The notes under the pieces were generated by a model that was not told the DNA's origin, searched no databases, and worked only from the letters and a program-made list of their open reading frames with translations. This document shows, one piece after another, positions 12,614 through 23,485 of a stretch of DNA of 64,000 bases. The translations under genes were made by a program, and so were the position numbers. Numbering within the stretch: the stretch's first letter is position 1; each line of letters begins with the position of its first letter. The stretch comes from Owenia fusiformis (Eukaryota; Annelida; Polychaeta; Sabellida; Oweniidae). Location: positions 26,735,248 to 26,799,247 of the forward strand of contig CAIIXF020000003.1 of the NCBI GenBank assembly GCA_903813345.2. The letters are read 5' to 3'.

Positions 12614-13039
12614 TTAGCCATTAATCATATCCTTTAAACCGATGGCAAGATCATCAACGCTCTGGGGTATGAAACGTATAGTCGCTTGCGGCCTATGAGT
12701 CGTTCCCATGGAACCAGACACACATACGTCATATTTGCAAAACCTGAGCGTGTTGGTGTTTCTGTAATAAGCCTTTTTAACAAACCAAGAATTATCAGTA
12801 CGGTAATACATGTCATTGAACGATGGGTCGAATGGCTGTTCAGGGAGGATGCCAATCCCAAGCCAGTTACTGTTGTGGTTTTGGTTCCAAGGAATAGACC
12901 ACATAACTATTACTCTATACGCGCTGCCTCCTTTCACAAATTTCCATGATGCGACACCAGAGGTGCCAGTCGCCAGCCAGCCAGTTTTATGAGCTATCAT
13001 AGTTTCCTTCGTTCGAGGTTTCACTGACGTTGGTGGGGT
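12614..13039 (-). CDS. Actinoporin-like pore-forming protein, C-terminal exon
   Basis: Minus-strand last exon of 426 nt. It follows a strong acceptor (a T-run then CAG, ending at 13040) and ends at a stop at 12614-12616. It matches the membrane-binding half of the actinoporin (sea anemone cytolysin) family: an ATGTSGVASW turn like the family's ATG-x-x-GV, a VMWSIPWNQ strand, the conserved Ser-Asn-Trp (NSNW) of the lipid-headgroup pocket, a DMYY aromatic pair, and a final beta strand (ATIRFIP). Family members bind sphingomyelin-type lipids and insert an N-terminal helix. The exon length and the spacing from the conserved Trp of the upstream exon fit the family. Related proteins are known from cnidarians, molluscs and some vertebrates. 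Whether this one is toxic, digestive or endogenous cannot be told from sequence. Confidence 0.8.
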   Translation of the reverse strand, partial: TPPTSVKPRTKETMIAHKTGWLATGTSGVASWKFVKGGSAYRVIVMWSIPWNQNHNSNWLGIGILPEQPFDPSFNDMYYRTDNSWFVKKAYYRNTNTLRFCKYDVCVSGSMGTTHRPQATIRFIPQSVDDLAIGLKDMING

Positions 13040-13196
13040 CTGAAAAAATGATTGGGTCTACAATGACTTTATTATCAACACTTGAATTACTTGAATTAGT
13101 TTATATGATGAATATTTCATCCAATGTGATTTTTCATCGTTAATATGTTTCATATGATTGATAATTGCATAATTTTAAGTTTTTCTCCAGATAAAG

Positions 13197-13875
13197 ATTT
13201 TGATCCACCGACCAACTTTGGGGGTTTTCAAATCCAAACTTTGTATTAAATGAGTTCCTACCATCCAGTTTATCCCGTGCCAGGACTATAGTCTGGAGAA
13301 CGTCTCAATCTTTTGCCTGTACGATTACAACATGTGAGAATTTTCTAAGCCTCTTACACTTAAGATCCCTACTTCAATGGATTCTTGGATATTTTAGCAT
13401 TCTTTTCGTGTAGTTGAATCCACAATTATCTGGGTTTATCGGCAGAACGGGAAGATTTTTCTTTTTTATCGAGAGAGATTCCATCACTTTAAGATGGCGG
13501 TTGGGTTTAAAAGGGAATTCCCCGCTTGACTGGCCCGGAAGTACCAATAAATGGAGGAATTAATTTGACGGTTTGAATTTAAATATTACACGCAAATATT
13601 GCGATCAAATACGAAAATCTCTTCGTTCTGCCGATAAACCAAGATAATTGTGGATTCAACTACACGAAAAGAATGCTATAATACCAAGGAATCTATTGAA
13701 GTACGTATCTTAAGTATAAGAGGCGTAAAAAATTCTCCCATGTTGTAATCGTACAGGCAAAAGATTGAGACGTTCTCCGAGACTATAGTCCTGACACGGG
13801 ATAAACTGGATGGTAGGAACTCATTTTATACAAAGTTTGGATTTGAAAACCCCCAAAGTTGGTCGGTGGCAAAAT
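13197..13875. mobile_element. Foldback element in the actinoporin-like intron
   Basis: Two arms of about 280 bp in inverted orientation: CCACCGACCAACTTTGGGGG at 13205 pairs with its complement ending at 13869, and the match continues through ACTATAGTC, TGTAGTTGAATCCACAATTATC and the GGCAGAACG segments. Non-coding centre. A further partial piece of the arm (GACGTTCTCAGGACTATAGTCC) follows at 13880-13910. Confidence 0.75.
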
Positions 13876-14209
13876 ATCGAGACGTTCTCAGGACTATAGT
13901 CCTGGCACGGGATGATATCCAGTTAGTTACAATTTTATCATAAAATAAACAAATCAACACATTTATCATAAAGTTGGAATCTTGCTATTTGTATATTCAG
14001 GATATGGGCCAATAAAATACCCCTTAGTTTACAACGACTTGATTGGTTCCGAGTTAGAGCTATTTACTGCAATATCATGTACGTTAAGTACGTTAGTGAG
14101 TGCATGGGATATAATTAGTTCAGCTTTAGTGCACTGCATGTAACAGGCCAGGTACAATGTAAATTTTCTTTTGCATTAACTTTTCAAATATTAGGTAATT
14201 ATCCAAATG

Positions 14210-16948
14210 TACGGAAAGCGATAGGGGACATGCGCATAATTCAAAATCGAATGGAGTTTTAACATGGGAGTGATATCACACACCGCGGCCCAGTCAGATA
14301 GATTTCATCGCGCACTGAATGAATTACAGGGGCCGCGTTGTGCAAAGTTAATTAAAATAAAGTGCGCAGAAATTCCGGCATTCAGTGCGCGATGAAAAAA
14401 TGATTATCTGTGAATAAATGCCCAACAAGAAAGGGTAGCACAACAAATTCAACTTTTTTCGAAAGACTGCAGACTTGACCTGCGAAATTGTAATTTTGGA
14501 TCACAGTGATGCCTCTAGAGAGGATATCTATGAGAATTACAGATTATAGTGCGCAGAATTATAAAGTCAAACTGACCTCAAAATGGTAGTACACAGTGTA
14601 CACTGCCATCTTTCAATAAAGTAACTACAGACCTTCGTATACAAAATACCAGAATGATTGATGTAATACCTGTATACCATTTCTTCTGGGAGAAGGAAAG
14701 TTCCTATATGTATTCCATGGCCGTAGCCAGGGGGCCTCAACCCCCTCCCCCTTGCCAAATATTCGTTCAAAATCATGCAGTTTTTCACCATTCTTAGCAC
14801 TTTTCGCATGATTTTTTTGCCATAACTGTCAAAAAGCTCCCCCCTCTTGGCAAAATCTCATCCTTGGTAAAACCACTCCCCCAGGTTAATCCAGGATACG
14901 GGTCTGTATTCTTAGACGAGATTGTTCAAGAACATAAGGTAGACATAAGTGACACCTGTTAAAAGCTAGATCTTTTCTAAGTTATTAAGTCATCAATCAG
15001 CAGACTGGTAATTGTATCCCCCACCCACTTCAAACTACATACACTAACATACTATTACAATTTTATCTGTGTTTATTTGACTGTAGAAGGTGTACATTCA
15101 TAGCATTGAATTGCATTTCATTGCATTGTATTGTATTGTATAGCACATCATTGTATTTTATTGTACTGCATTTTATTGTATTGCACTGCATTGTATTGTA
15201 TTGCACTGCATTGTATTCTATTGAATTATATTGTACTGTATTGCACTGTATTATATTATATTGCACTGCATTGTACTCTATTGCACTGCATTGTATTGTA
15301 CTGCAGTGTACTACATTGTATTGCGCTGCATTGTATTGTATTGCACTGCATTATAATGTATTGCACTGTACCACATTGTGTTGCACTGCATTGTATTACA
15401 CTGTATTGTTTTGAATTGCACTGCAATATATTGTACTGCACCATATTGTATTGCACTGTATTGCAGTGCACTGCATTGTATTATATTGCACTGTATTGTA
15501 TTGCACAGTATTGTATTGCATTGTCTGGAATTACACTGCATTTTATTACACTGCATTGTATTTTATTGCACTGCATTGTATTGTACTGCAGTGTACTGTA
15601 TTGTATTGCCCAGCATTGTATTGTATTGCACTGTATTGTATTGCATTGTATTGAATTGCACTGTATTGTATTTTATTGCACTACATTGCACTACATTGTA
15701 TTGCACTGTATTGAACTGCGATGTATTGTATTGCACTGCATTGTATTGCACTGTACCACATTGTATTACACTGCATTGTATTGAAATGAACTACATTGTA
15801 TTGCACTGCACGACATTGTTTTGCATTGTATTGTATTGCACTGCATTTTATTGTATCATATTGCACTGCATTTTTTGCATCATATTATACTGCTTTGTAT
15901 TGCATCATATTACACTACATTGTATTGCATCATATTGCACTGCATTGTATTGCATCATATTGCTCTGCATTGTATTGCATCATATTGCACCGCATTGTAT
16001 TGCATCATATTGCACCGCATTGTATTACATCATATTGCATCACATTGTATTGCATCATATTGCACTGCATTGTATTACATCATGTTGTACTGCATTGTAT
16101 TGCATCATATTATACTGCTTTGTATTGCATCATATTACACTATATTGTATTGCATCATGTTGCACTGCATTGTATTGCATCGTATTGCTCTGAATTGTAT
16201 TGCACTTCATTGTATTGCATCGTATTGCTCTGAATTGTATTGCACCGCATTGTATCACATCATATTGCACCACATTGTATTGCATCATATTGCACTGCAT
16301 TGTATTACATCATATTGCACTGCATTGTATTGCATCATATTCCGTATTTACCATTTCAGTTACAGTTTATTACATAAAATGTTATTTATAAGATTATAAT
16401 TTTGAAAATGTTTTATACAATATCACTTAAAAGATATGAAATGGCCCAAAATAATATATTTTCAATGGAACCCTTTGCAAGGGTCACTTCAACATAACGC
16501 CACGTGTGATCTTTATGCATACGCCCTCTTTTAATGAACATTATCTTTGAAACCATATTAGAATCGAATCTAATAAAAGTGCGCATCGTGGTCCTGGATG
16601 TACTGCGCGCTAGAATCGGGAAATCTCAAAGTTCTCCTCGTTAGAGCCATCAATATTATCCAAAATTGTCATTTCGCTGGTTCACTCCGCAGTCTTTCGA
16701 AAAAAATCAAATTCGTGGTGCCACGAATTTTTATTCGTTATTTATTCACAGATAATCATTTTTTATCGCGCACTGAATGCCGGAATTTCTGCGCACTTTA
16801 TTTTAATTAACTTTGCACAACGCGGCCCCTGTAATTCATTCAGTGCGCAATGAAATCTATCTGACTGGGCCGCAGTGTGTGATATCACTCCCATGTTAAA
16901 ACTCCATTCGATTTTGAATTATGCGCATGTCCCCTATCGCTTTCCGTA
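14210..16948. mobile_element. 2.7-kb TIR element filled with minisatellite, copy 1
   Basis: Terminal inverted repeats of about 200 bp start TACGGAAAGCGATAGGGG and end with the complement. A 6-bp direct duplication CAAATG flanks both ends (14204-14209 and 16949-16954), so this is a transposed unit. The interior is a minisatellite (15100-16345) with no transposase, so the element is non-autonomous. 6-bp target duplications and long TIRs occur in Polinton/Maverick and Dada types, but the termini do not settle the family. Confidence 0.8.
15100..16345. repeat. TTGTATTGCACTGCA minisatellite in TIR element copy 1
   Basis: Short degenerate units built from ATTGTATTGCACTGC with 5-bp phasing. From about 15850 the array changes to a longer unit, CATCATATTGCACTGCATTGTATTG. 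Start and stop codons are scarce in several frames, producing long Cys/Ile/Leu/Tyr-rich frames that are not genes. Confidence 0.95.
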
Positions 16949-16954
16949 CAAATG

Positions 16955-17487
16955 CGAGTAGGTAGTTACCAGTTTCACCACCAGGTGGCTGATTCGGGTC
17001 AATTAACATGGCAGGTATAGTAGAAAGTTCCCTTGAACTTGAATATTATCAATTTAAGTGGCTCAATTTTCATATAACCCTTTAGGTCATGTGTCTGCAA
17101 CTTATACTAATGAAAATATGTCCAGTAAAGCAAAATATTATCTGTCCACTAAAAGAAAAGATATTTCATTTTTTGTGATTTTATAGCATGGGGTCTATGG
17201 GGAATCTCCCCGAGCTAGAAGTCACATTTTCAAAGAAAATTAATTTTTCAAAGTTGATAAACACTTTTTAAAACCACATTTCTAGATGTAATTTTACATG
17301 TAGATTTTAAATATGATATTAGTTTGACTGAATTTTGAATTTTAATGACGTAAATCAAGATTATTTCTACTCGCATCTGGATTATTGAATAGGGTGTTTA
17401 CAATTAGCTCAGCTTCAGTACACTGCATGTGACAGTCCTGATGTAATGGATGGAGTAGAATTTGTAAGTAAGCTTATATTAATACTG
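16955..17487. other. Intronic sequence, no feature beyond a diverged direct repeat
   Basis: 17400-17437 (TTAGCTCAGCTTCAGTACAC...) resembles 14115-14152 on the other side of the TIR element, in the same orientation. Nothing else recognised. Confidence 0.35.
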
Positions 17488-17741
17488 TAGGTAGCAACAC
17501 AAAAAATTAATAAACTGTTTCATTTTCGGAAGAATGTACAGTAACAAAAGAAGACGACATGTAGATCTACATTGTTAAATCATGGAAACTGTCAAAAACT
17601 GTCAACCGTCTTTTGTTCCACACTGGTTTTGATAGCTTGCAAAGTCTCCATATTTTAAAAACACTAGAAAAATAATATAGTCTTCTTTTGATATAACTGT
17701 ACACTCTTTAGAAATAACTACAGCTGTTTTGTTGCTACCTA
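17488..17741. mobile_element. Short MITE with TAGGTAGCAAC ends
   Basis: Inverted termini TAGGTAGCAACACAAAA and TTTTGTTGCTACCTA, with a second inverted match inside (ACAGTAACAAAAGAAGAC / GTCTTCTTTTGATATAACTGT). No clear target duplication. Confidence 0.6.
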
Positions 17742-17965
17742 AGTAGGGTTTAAGAAGGTATAATCTGATTCCTGAAAGTGGTGGGCATTTTGGCCAACCC
17801 TGTATATGTTATATTAAATCAATGTGATAATATTAAGGGATAAAAAAGTACCTATTTTAGAAACTGAGAAAATAAGCCAGTCTTATAGCATAGCAATCAG
17901 CAAAAGGGAGATTATAATACATATAGCAATATAGGCACATGCAATAAGAAAGTATAAATATTTAC

Positions 17966-18198
17966 ACTTATTTGTCCCCACCAGTTTGCACCGCGCGGGT
18001 CTGACAGTAACCATTTTGAATAGTTCTCCATTTCAATTCCGACCGTTACTTGGTAACCAGTTTGCGCCGCAAGAGCACTTGTCGTTGTTCCTATGAGGCT
18101 TGTGCCTGCTGCTATACCCGCGGAAATTAGTGTAGCAGTAGCACCAAAATCGCGCTTCTCCTCGGAACCAAATTCATAATCTTTCACCGACTTGGCTG
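17966..18198 (-). CDS. Actinoporin-like pore-forming protein, N-terminal helix exon
   Basis: Minus-strand exon of 233 nt between a good acceptor (TTTTTCTTTCAG) and a GTAAAT donor. It encodes a charged leader (VKDYEFGSEEKRDFG), an alternating Ala/Gly/Ile/Leu stretch (TLISAGIAAGTSLIG) typical of the amphipathic N-terminal helix that actinoporins insert into membranes, and the first core strand (QVTVGIEMENYSKW). It leaves in phase 0, matching the exon at 13039. It enters in phase 1, so a further exon upstream, besides the 13-codon leader exon, seems to be missing from this model. Nearby GT sites (17967, for example) are weaker alternatives that would not keep frame with the next exon. Confidence 0.75.
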
Positions 18199-19092
18199 CT
18201 GAAAGAAAAACGTGAACATTGTAAAAGTATGACAAAGTATCATGAAATGAAAACTCCATCATCCGTGAGTCAACTGTCAGGATGTGTGAGCGCACGCAGG
18301 TTTTGAGATATATAGAGAATTCGACAAGGAGGATTAGTTCCCAGTTTTTATAACTCTATATTCGACCTCTGGTTGACCTTGATCGAAAATGTCGTTATTT
18401 TCTGACATTATAACTGACTATGAATTCATAATCAGCGATCAAAAAATGCGAATTAAGGTACAGATGGAAAATAACATTTTGGTAAAAAGTTGCTATACCT
18501 GCACATGTTATTTTCTGGTACACTATACTGTTAAGTATGAAGGCATATGTGTATTTCCTTGCTTTTTTCCGGAAAGTATCATTACATTGTCTTCTTTTAG
18601 TATATCTGATAAAAGGTCAATGGGAACTCCAGGAAATTCTGATTTTTCACACTTTCTATTTCTCCAAAGAACGAATGGCTATAGAAACCCGTGGGGTCAC
18701 TTAACATTTTTTGAAAAATGCAATGTTGTTAACTTCCTCGATATGTAGGATGAAATTGTAGATAAATATGTATATTTTCAAGAAATAACAATAAAAAACA
18801 TTCAAGATTACTGATATAAGTATATTTTGGTTGATTTGGGAGGTATGTATCACTTCCTGTGAAAATATGAATTTTTTATCAGTCCCAGAAAATGTCTCCA
18901 GAATGTATAAACCTAACTTGGCAGATGTCCCATTGTTTGATTGTGTCACTCTATACACTCATTGGATTAATATTTAATTTTGTACATATGAATAGTCATA
19001 TTTCAATAGTCATTGAGTAGGGATTAGTTATGTTTGCAATTGTGTTGACCTACTTATTTTTAGAGAGAGGAAGGTCATGATAAACTCTTCAT

Positions 19093-19197
19093 ATAACGCC
19101 TGGTTCTTACCTAGAAAGTTATATGTAGTAAGGGAATAGTGTACTTCTAAGGTACATCTTGAGATATATAAAAATCTAGGTAAGGACCAGGCGTTAT
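19093..19197. repeat. Small hairpin ATAACGCCTGGT...ACCAGGCGTTAT
   Basis: Inverted arms ATAACGCCTGGTTCTTACCTAG and its near-complement 105 bp apart; probably a miniature foldback insertion. Confidence 0.6.
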
Positions 19198-19766
19198 GCA
19201 AAAATATTACTTTTATGCAATTTTCAACATGAAATAAAATGATGTCAGCCATTTTGAAAATCCTTAGAATGATTGTGAAATTTTATGCTTGCACTGAAGC
19301 ATACCTCTAGAGAAGCATATAGTTTTACCATGGCTCTAAACAACATGATTCACATGTAATTACTTTCAATACATTCATATAAATGTACATGCAAAATTAA
19401 GATGATTGTTCTACAATCATTTAAAGATATGCTATACAGATATGTAGGTCAGTATTACATAATCGTGAAATGAATAAGTCTGAATATATCATTGGTCAGA
19501 AAACACTCAAACCTGCTTGAAACTGTAAAAGTTTATACACTCTATTCCACACTGTATAGAAATAAAATAACTTACACTATAAGTAACTGTGAGCCAACCA
19601 TTGCATAGAAAAAACTTTATGCACTGTTTATAAGATTCACTGAGACAAGTGGGTCAATACTTCGTGTACTTTATGTGCTCTCACACAATTACCTTCCCTT
19701 GCATAAAGTTGCTGTACGGTTATATGTAACTGAATATTGTATATTCATCACAAACAACCTTAGCAA

Positions 19767-19875
19767 AATGATGGTTCGACGAAATGGACGGTTCGCTAAA
19801 ACCAATAAACCAGGCAATCCAGACCAATTTGGAAAGAAACTAGATAGCGTGATAGCGAATGAGGATAGTAAGTGA
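19767..19875 (+). other. Short basic open frame ending at a consensus donor
   Basis: ATG ATG GTT ... encodes MMVRRNGRFAKTNKPGNPDQ and a few more residues before GATA|GTAAGTG, a perfect donor. It could be a first exon of a transposon-borne or host gene. I do not recognise the product. Confidence 0.25.
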
Positions 19876-20329
19876 AATATATTTTGCAAAGGTCAGCTTG
19901 TAAACTACCGGGTAACCCTAAATGATGAGAAATATGTACAAAATATGTTTTGCATGATTTATTCATATCCCAATGATTTAACTCCTTCACTGCATCTAAT
20001 AAGGTATATAGATACTAATTACGGGACATTTAGAAATTAAGTGACTAGGCCAAAGCAAGCATGTTTGAGATTTTAATGATTTTAAATAAATTACCACTTC
20101 ATTATTTGCTTTTAGACATTCAATCAGTTTTATTTGTCCAACAAACCATATTCACAATTGTTCAATCCAACGAAGATTAGGGGATAAGCTATAGAGACCC
20201 CTCCATTTGTCCGTCCATCCATCCTTCAACTAGACAACAGCAACACCAAAGTGTAGCAAATTCCATAGAACAGCCATGGCTGGCATTTTTTACAAACAAA
20301 GTATACAGCAAAAATGGCAGCCATTTTTC

Positions 20330-20570
20330 AAAATGGCCACCTTCTACCAAAAGTGTCATTAGACAGTGTGCCACGCTTATAGTATTCACGCATCAAATAT
20401 GAACAAAATCGCTCCACTACTTTTCGTGTTATAGTAAGATACGTTAAAATAGCCGCCTTCTACCAGAAGAGTCATTAGACAGTGTGCCATGCTTATAGTT
20501 TTCATATACCAAATATGAACAAAATCGCTCGACTACTTTTCGAGTTACAGCAAAAATCGTAAAATAACGA
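20330..20570. repeat. Two-copy tandem repeat of about 120 bp
   Basis: The segment from CACCTTCTACCAAAAGTGTCATTAGACAG to AAAATCGCTC...TTTTCG is repeated once directly after itself with minor changes. Confidence 0.7.
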
Positions 20571-21906
20571 GTAAAGGCCGCCATAGTTCAATTCTTTTGA
20601 AGCAAATGATTCTAAAAGTACAACATATCTTTGAAAAAATATCATTCTGTTAAGTGAAATTGTAAAAAATATTTTGCAATGTTTAAAACTGAATTAAAGC
20701 ACATGATTCAATGAATAGTGGATGCTTCAATTCACGTATGTCTTCTAGTCTATGCTTTGAATTCGGACTACCACCCTCGTTCATAGTCTAGAATCGGGAC
20801 ATATGTTAAATTTAATCATCTACAATGCATTGAGTCATTGGTTTAACTCCTATAATATAATATGCCTATCAATATAATATGTAATTATTTAAGTATCATC
20901 TCAATGCTTTAATTTTAATATAATTATTTTGATATTTTACTACTGTAACTGTATAATATGTAGTTTGCATTACTGTTGATAAATAAATAAATGATTGCAC
21001 TGTTCAGTAAAGAAATATAGCAATTGTATATTTAAACTGACTATACACTATAGAAATGATTTTCATTGAAAAATCAAATCAGTACCAAAATTATGGTTAC
21101 CCTGTAGTAGTGAAAGGCACATAAAAAATGAATATCACCCCCTTCAATCTATTTTTACAGGTTTTTATGATTATTTCAGATTTTTCTATAGTTTGCGTAA
21201 CCAGGACGGTGAATTTTCTTCATTTTTCATCAAACATTTTGTCTTACCAATATTTATAATATCTGTCAATTTTATCAAAATCGCGCCGCTACGTTTGAAA
21301 ATAATTCAAATTATGTAGTTTTTCCCATTGAGCTCCATTATAAAAATGGAATTTTCAAACTTAATATTTTAAAATTCTACGTGGTGAAAAGTTGCATATT
21401 GAGTAGTTAGTTAATGTTATGGTGTTAAAAATTCAAAACAAAAAGGAATAAAGAAAAAATGCCACAGAGAAGTCTCAATAGAGTCTCTTTAATCTTCATA
21501 TGACAGCCATCTTTTTTGTCAATGAATAATTTTTTATATTATCACAGTTCACTGGCTGATCATACCAATGTTCATATTTAGAAATCCACCTCGTCTTTTT
21601 TGCGCAGAAGAAATATACTGTAAGTCACAATCAGTATGCGGGAAAACGACATTTGCTCATAAAATGCCCTAAGCAAATTGAACTGTATGAGTGAACTGCA
21701 ATCACTCAGTACCCCCTATATGGAGACAGAGGGGTTACATCTTAAATCGTAGTGGACTCTTTTGAGGACTTCCCCATTTTGACTGAGCCAAGCAATCTAA
21801 ACGATACACGGAGATGACCATCTTCAAGTAGATGAGAAATATACCATCATTGTTAAAAAAAGAAACACATGGCCTATTTTGTGTAAAAACCCAGTAATAG
21901 GTTTAA

Positions 21907-22143
21907 GTGTCCTCTAAATCTCACTATACATGGGTGGAGTACAACTCCGATCCAAATGTTTGTAATAGTATTGATGCAATCAATGGATCGTGTTGTTCAT
22001 GCCCAGTTGGGAGTGGGGCTGTAGGCACAAGGGGTATAAAAGCAAAAAAGAACTGGACAAAGTTTGACTTAAAATCAAAAGATATGTCCGAAATATTGTC
22101 ATCTGAAGAAGATGATGATAGCTCTTCGAGTCTCTTATTATAA
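21907..22143 (+). pseudogene. Possible decayed SWIM-type zinc-finger tail of a transposase
   Basis: The frame contains CNSIDAINGSCCSCPVGSG, which resembles the I-x-G-x-x-C-x-C-x-x-G motif of the SWIM zinc finger found at the C-terminus of some invertebrate transposon proteins. The expected following Cys-x-His is absent, so it would be degenerate. It is followed by an acidic Ser-rich end (SSEEDDDSSSSLLL). Identification is tentative. Confidence 0.3.
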
Positions 22144-23070
22144 TGAACAAACACATGAATGTGCTCAGCTACAGAAGAACAACAGTTATGTAAAGTCCAG
22201 AGTAACCTTTTAGAAATTGTTATATTTTATGTGACATAATAAATTCAGTATTTCACTGCCACTTTAATACAAACAGTATATGAGCAATTGCTCTCAAAAA
22301 GCAGATCAATATATAATTGATTGATATGCATTTTTTGACTTGTTAATTACTTGTAAATGTGTTTTTTAATGTTGCCTCTTGTTCTTTCTCATTGTGATGT
22401 AAATTAAAAAACTCAATATTCTTTTCCGACACATTCTTGCAAACATTCTTCTAGACAATTGATTTCAATAAAGTATAAAGATCACTATTCAATATTTTGT
22501 TTGCATTTTGACTTGTTATATGTTATGTGTATTTAAACATTGTCCATTATGCTTTGTCACTATTATGCAAGATAATACCAAGAGGATCAATTAAGAATTC
22601 TTAAACGACTGTAAATAATGATTATTTTGATAATAAATAGAAACAGTGACAATAATGATGTGAAAAGAGTGATTTTTCCTTCAAAGGTCATGTTATAACA
22701 GACCTATATTTTGAACTGTAAAGGTCAGAATGACCTAATTTTTTAACTTGGTTATCAAACAAAGTCCCTTTTTTGATATCCTGTGCAATTTCTTATAAAT
22801 ATCTTGGGGGCTAATATGTGGTCTTAAAGACACTCGTCCTTTCTTTCAAAGTTTCCAGACAACACACGAGCTACCATTGACCTGTTTCCAGGTTTACTAA
22901 AAGTAGACAGTGTAATGATACTTTCCTGAAAAAAGCAAGGAAATACACAGATCTAAATACACACATGCCTTCATACTTAATTTTGTACCAGAAAATAACA
23001 TGTGCAGGTACAGCATTTTTTTACCAAAATGTTACTTTCCAGCTGAACCTTATTATCATGATCACTTCTT

Positions 23071-23480
23071 CACGCGGTTCTAACTTCAACCATTAATTTG
23101 AATTTAGACCTAAGCTACCAGATGTTTGAAAATCGAGGATTGTGAGTCCACACTGCACCATTTTCCTTCAACCTTGTTCCATTCAAAACTCAACAAAAGT
23201 ACCTTTCTGTTGTTACATAACTCTGTTATACAGAGTGTCTCCTTTTGGCAGCGTTTGGATCCCCAGCTGTAAAAAGTGCTTTTCACAGCTTGGGCCCCGA
23301 ATGCCGCTAAAACAAGAGAGTGTGCAATAAAGCAATGCACCAACAGAAAAGCATTTTTGATTTTGAATGGGACAAGTTTGAAGAGAAACGGTAGTTTGCA
23401 GTAGGAGACCCACAATCCTTGAATTTCAAACATCTGGTAGGTCTAAAATTCAAGTTAACGGTCAAAGTTAGTACCGCGTG
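23071..23480. mobile_element. 410-bp palindromic element with 5-bp target duplication
   Basis: Nearly the whole unit is an imperfect palindrome, from CACGCGGTTCTAAC to GTTAGTACCGCGTG. TTCTT flanks both ends (23066-23070 and 23481-23485). CAC...GTG ends and a 5-bp duplication recall Transib-type transposons, but no transposase is present. Confidence 0.75.
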
Positions 23481-23485
23481 TTCTT

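Larger units (their letters stand above)
18455..23051. mobile_element. Candidate 4.6-kb element with diverged inverted ends
   Basis: 18455-18640 matches the complement of about 22860-23051 (for example CCTGCACATGTTATTTTCTGGTACA-like sequence on both sides). Between them is mostly non-coding AT-rich DNA plus two short plus-strand frames (19767-19875 and 21907-22143). Target duplication not found. It lies inside the putative first intron of the actinoporin-like gene. Confidence 0.4.

Noticed and set aside
15063-16399. Many long open frames rich in Cys, Ile, Leu and Tyr on both strands
   Set aside because: They are translations of the TTGTATTGCACTGCA minisatellite, present in several overlapping frames at once, with no promoter, splice or codon signal.
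17966-18198. Use of the GT at 17967 as the donor of the actinoporin-like helix exon
   Set aside because: It would leave in phase 1 and break frame with the strong acceptor before 13039. The GT two bases further on keeps phase 0 and the family's usual spacing.
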